This document shows positions 63,281-64,000 of a DNA stretch of 64,000 nucleotides, piece by piece. The stretch lies in assembly GCA_037442205.1 (NCBI GenBank), contig JBBIQS010000005.1, positions 62,001 to 126,000 of the forward strand. Reading direction: 5' to 3'. The stretch comes from JBBIQS01 sp037442205. Its GTDB lineage: Bacteria > Myxococcota > Myxococcia > Myxococcales > UBA5297. The notes beneath the pieces are model-generated. The model was not told where the DNA came from and did no database searches. It worked only from the letters and a program-made list of their open reading frames with translations. A program made the position numbers and the translations under genes. The first letter of the stretch is position 1, and every line of letters starts with the position of its first letter.

Positions 63281-64000
63281 ATGCGAAGCCCCGCGCTCTT
63301 GACGCTGCTGTCCGTTGCCTGCACCCAACCTGCCGCCCGGCCTACAGCGCCGGAGCAGGTGGTTCACTTCCGCGATACCCCTGCCGACTTCGCCCAGCTC
63401 GGCCTGACCGCCCAGGTGGTCCCGCGCGAGGACGGGCGCCACACCCAGCCCGGCTCCGACGAATACGAGTGGTGGTACCTGGACGGCGTGGCCCAGGACG
63501 GCACCCTGGTGGTGGTCTGGTTCGGCGACAACTGGCTGGTGGGCACCAAGACCCGGCAGGTGGCGATTGAGGTTTCGCCGCCGGGGAAGCCCACGCGGAG
63601 CGCCCGCTACCTCACCCACGACCCCGGCGAGTTCTCGCGCGAGGCGGCGGACGTGCGCATCGGCCTGAACCGCCTCGCCGGCAATCTGGAGCGCTACGAG
63701 ATCCACCTCGACCCTGCCCAGGTCGCCGGCGTGGGATGCGATCTCACCCTCACCCGGCGGGTGATCTCCTACCGCCCGGGAACCGGCTACATGGCCGCGG
63801 GAGCCGACTACTTCGCCTGGCTGGTGGCCGTCCCAGAGGGCGAGCTGTCGGGAACGCTGTCGATCGACGGAGTGAGCGTGCCGTTCACCGGCAGCGGCTA
63901 TCACGACCACAACTGGGGCAATGTGCCGCCGTGGAAGCTGTTCCGCAATTGGTGGTGGGGGCGCGGCGACGCCGGCGGTCGGACGGTGGTGATGTCCGAG
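63281..64000 (+). CDS. AttH/CrtC-like lipocalin-type lipoprotein (3' end outside window)
   Basis: The first 240 residues of an exported protein are visible. The signal ends in a probable lipobox LLSVAC. The mature part has DEYEWWYLDGVAQDG (about 66-80) and GSGYHDHNWGN (about 206-216), the two hallmark motifs of the AttH / hydroxyneurosporene-synthase (CrtC) fold, a double lipocalin-like barrel. CrtC hydrates carotenoids, but many relatives have no known reaction. GGGGAGGTG lies just before ATG at 63281. It follows the multihaem operon after 137 bases on the same strand. The right edge of the window cuts it. Confidence 0.78.
   Translation, partial: MRSPALLTLLSVACTQPAARPTAPEQVVHFRDTPADFAQLGLTAQVVPREDGRHTQPGSDEYEWWYLDGVAQDGTLVVVWFGDNWLVGTKTRQVAIEVSPPGKPTRSARYLTHDPGEFSREAADVRIGLNRLAGNLERYEIHLDPAQVAGVGCDLTLTRRVISYRPGTGYMAAGADYFAWLVAVPEGELSGTLSIDGVSVPFTGSGYHDHNWGNVPPWKLFRNWWWGRGDAGGRTVVMSE

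Overview
The window is very GC-rich DNA in which third codon positions are almost all G or C. It reads as chromosome of a myxobacterium or close relative (Myxococcota/Deltaproteobacteria). The evidence is a pilB-pilT-pilC-pilS-pilR cluster in the myxobacterial order, an MglA-type GTPase, DGCGGT-type cysteine-repeat lipoproteins, many lipoproteins, and a very large multihaem cytochrome c. I see no rRNA, tRNA, insertion sequence, prophage or CRISPR array.

Layout. (1) 1-12465, minus strand: a starch/maltodextrin operon. In transcription order it has an exported isoamylase-type debranching lipoprotein, a LamB-like porin, an alpha-amylase lipoprotein with a starch-binding domain, a four-repeat lipoprotein, a MalK-type ATPase, a binding-protein/permease fusion and a MalG-type permease cut by the window edge. 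Together they describe polymer cleavage at the surface, passage through the outer membrane and ABC import. (2) 12614-21468: a CorC-like protein, then pilR, pilS, pilC, pilT and pilB for type IV pili; the major pilin gene is not here. (3) 21657-31795: an orphan adenine methyltransferase, a double-length ThyX-like protein, a large calcium-loop lipoprotein hydrolase, a calcium-type P-ATPase and a membrane protein of unknown family. (4) 32025-36702: an outer-membrane barrel, an LptM-like lipoprotein, lysA and an RqcH-like NFACT protein, tightly packed. (5) 36708-42142, minus strand: lon, an MglA-like GTPase, a PocR-domain histidine kinase and mutM. (6) 42218-46756: a small anchored protein, moaC, a myxobacterial paralogous-family protein, a TatD-like hydrolase, a 470-bp gap holding two perfect palindromes, a second copy of the unknown membrane family and a CPBP protease. 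(7) 46952-51408: a PilZ protein, glmU, glmS and thpR. (8) 51594-56488: a Cys-repeat/propeller lipoprotein, a Tat-exported SagB-like nitroreductase and glpD. (9) 56634-63143: the most striking block. It holds an iron-sulfur/FAD/b-haem oxidoreductase, an exported cytochrome c with 30 CxxCH motifs and a predicted barrel protein. The gene ends overlap or are linked by a 15-codon mini-ORF, which suggests an electron conduit from cytoplasm to cell surface. (10) 63281-64000: an AttH/CrtC-like lipoprotein cut by the right edge.

A recurring regulatory pattern is a sigma-70-like promoter placed so close to the start codon that the mRNA should be leaderless or nearly so (glmU, the methyltransferase, the P-ATPase). 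Function calls rest on motifs read by eye; no database search was possible.
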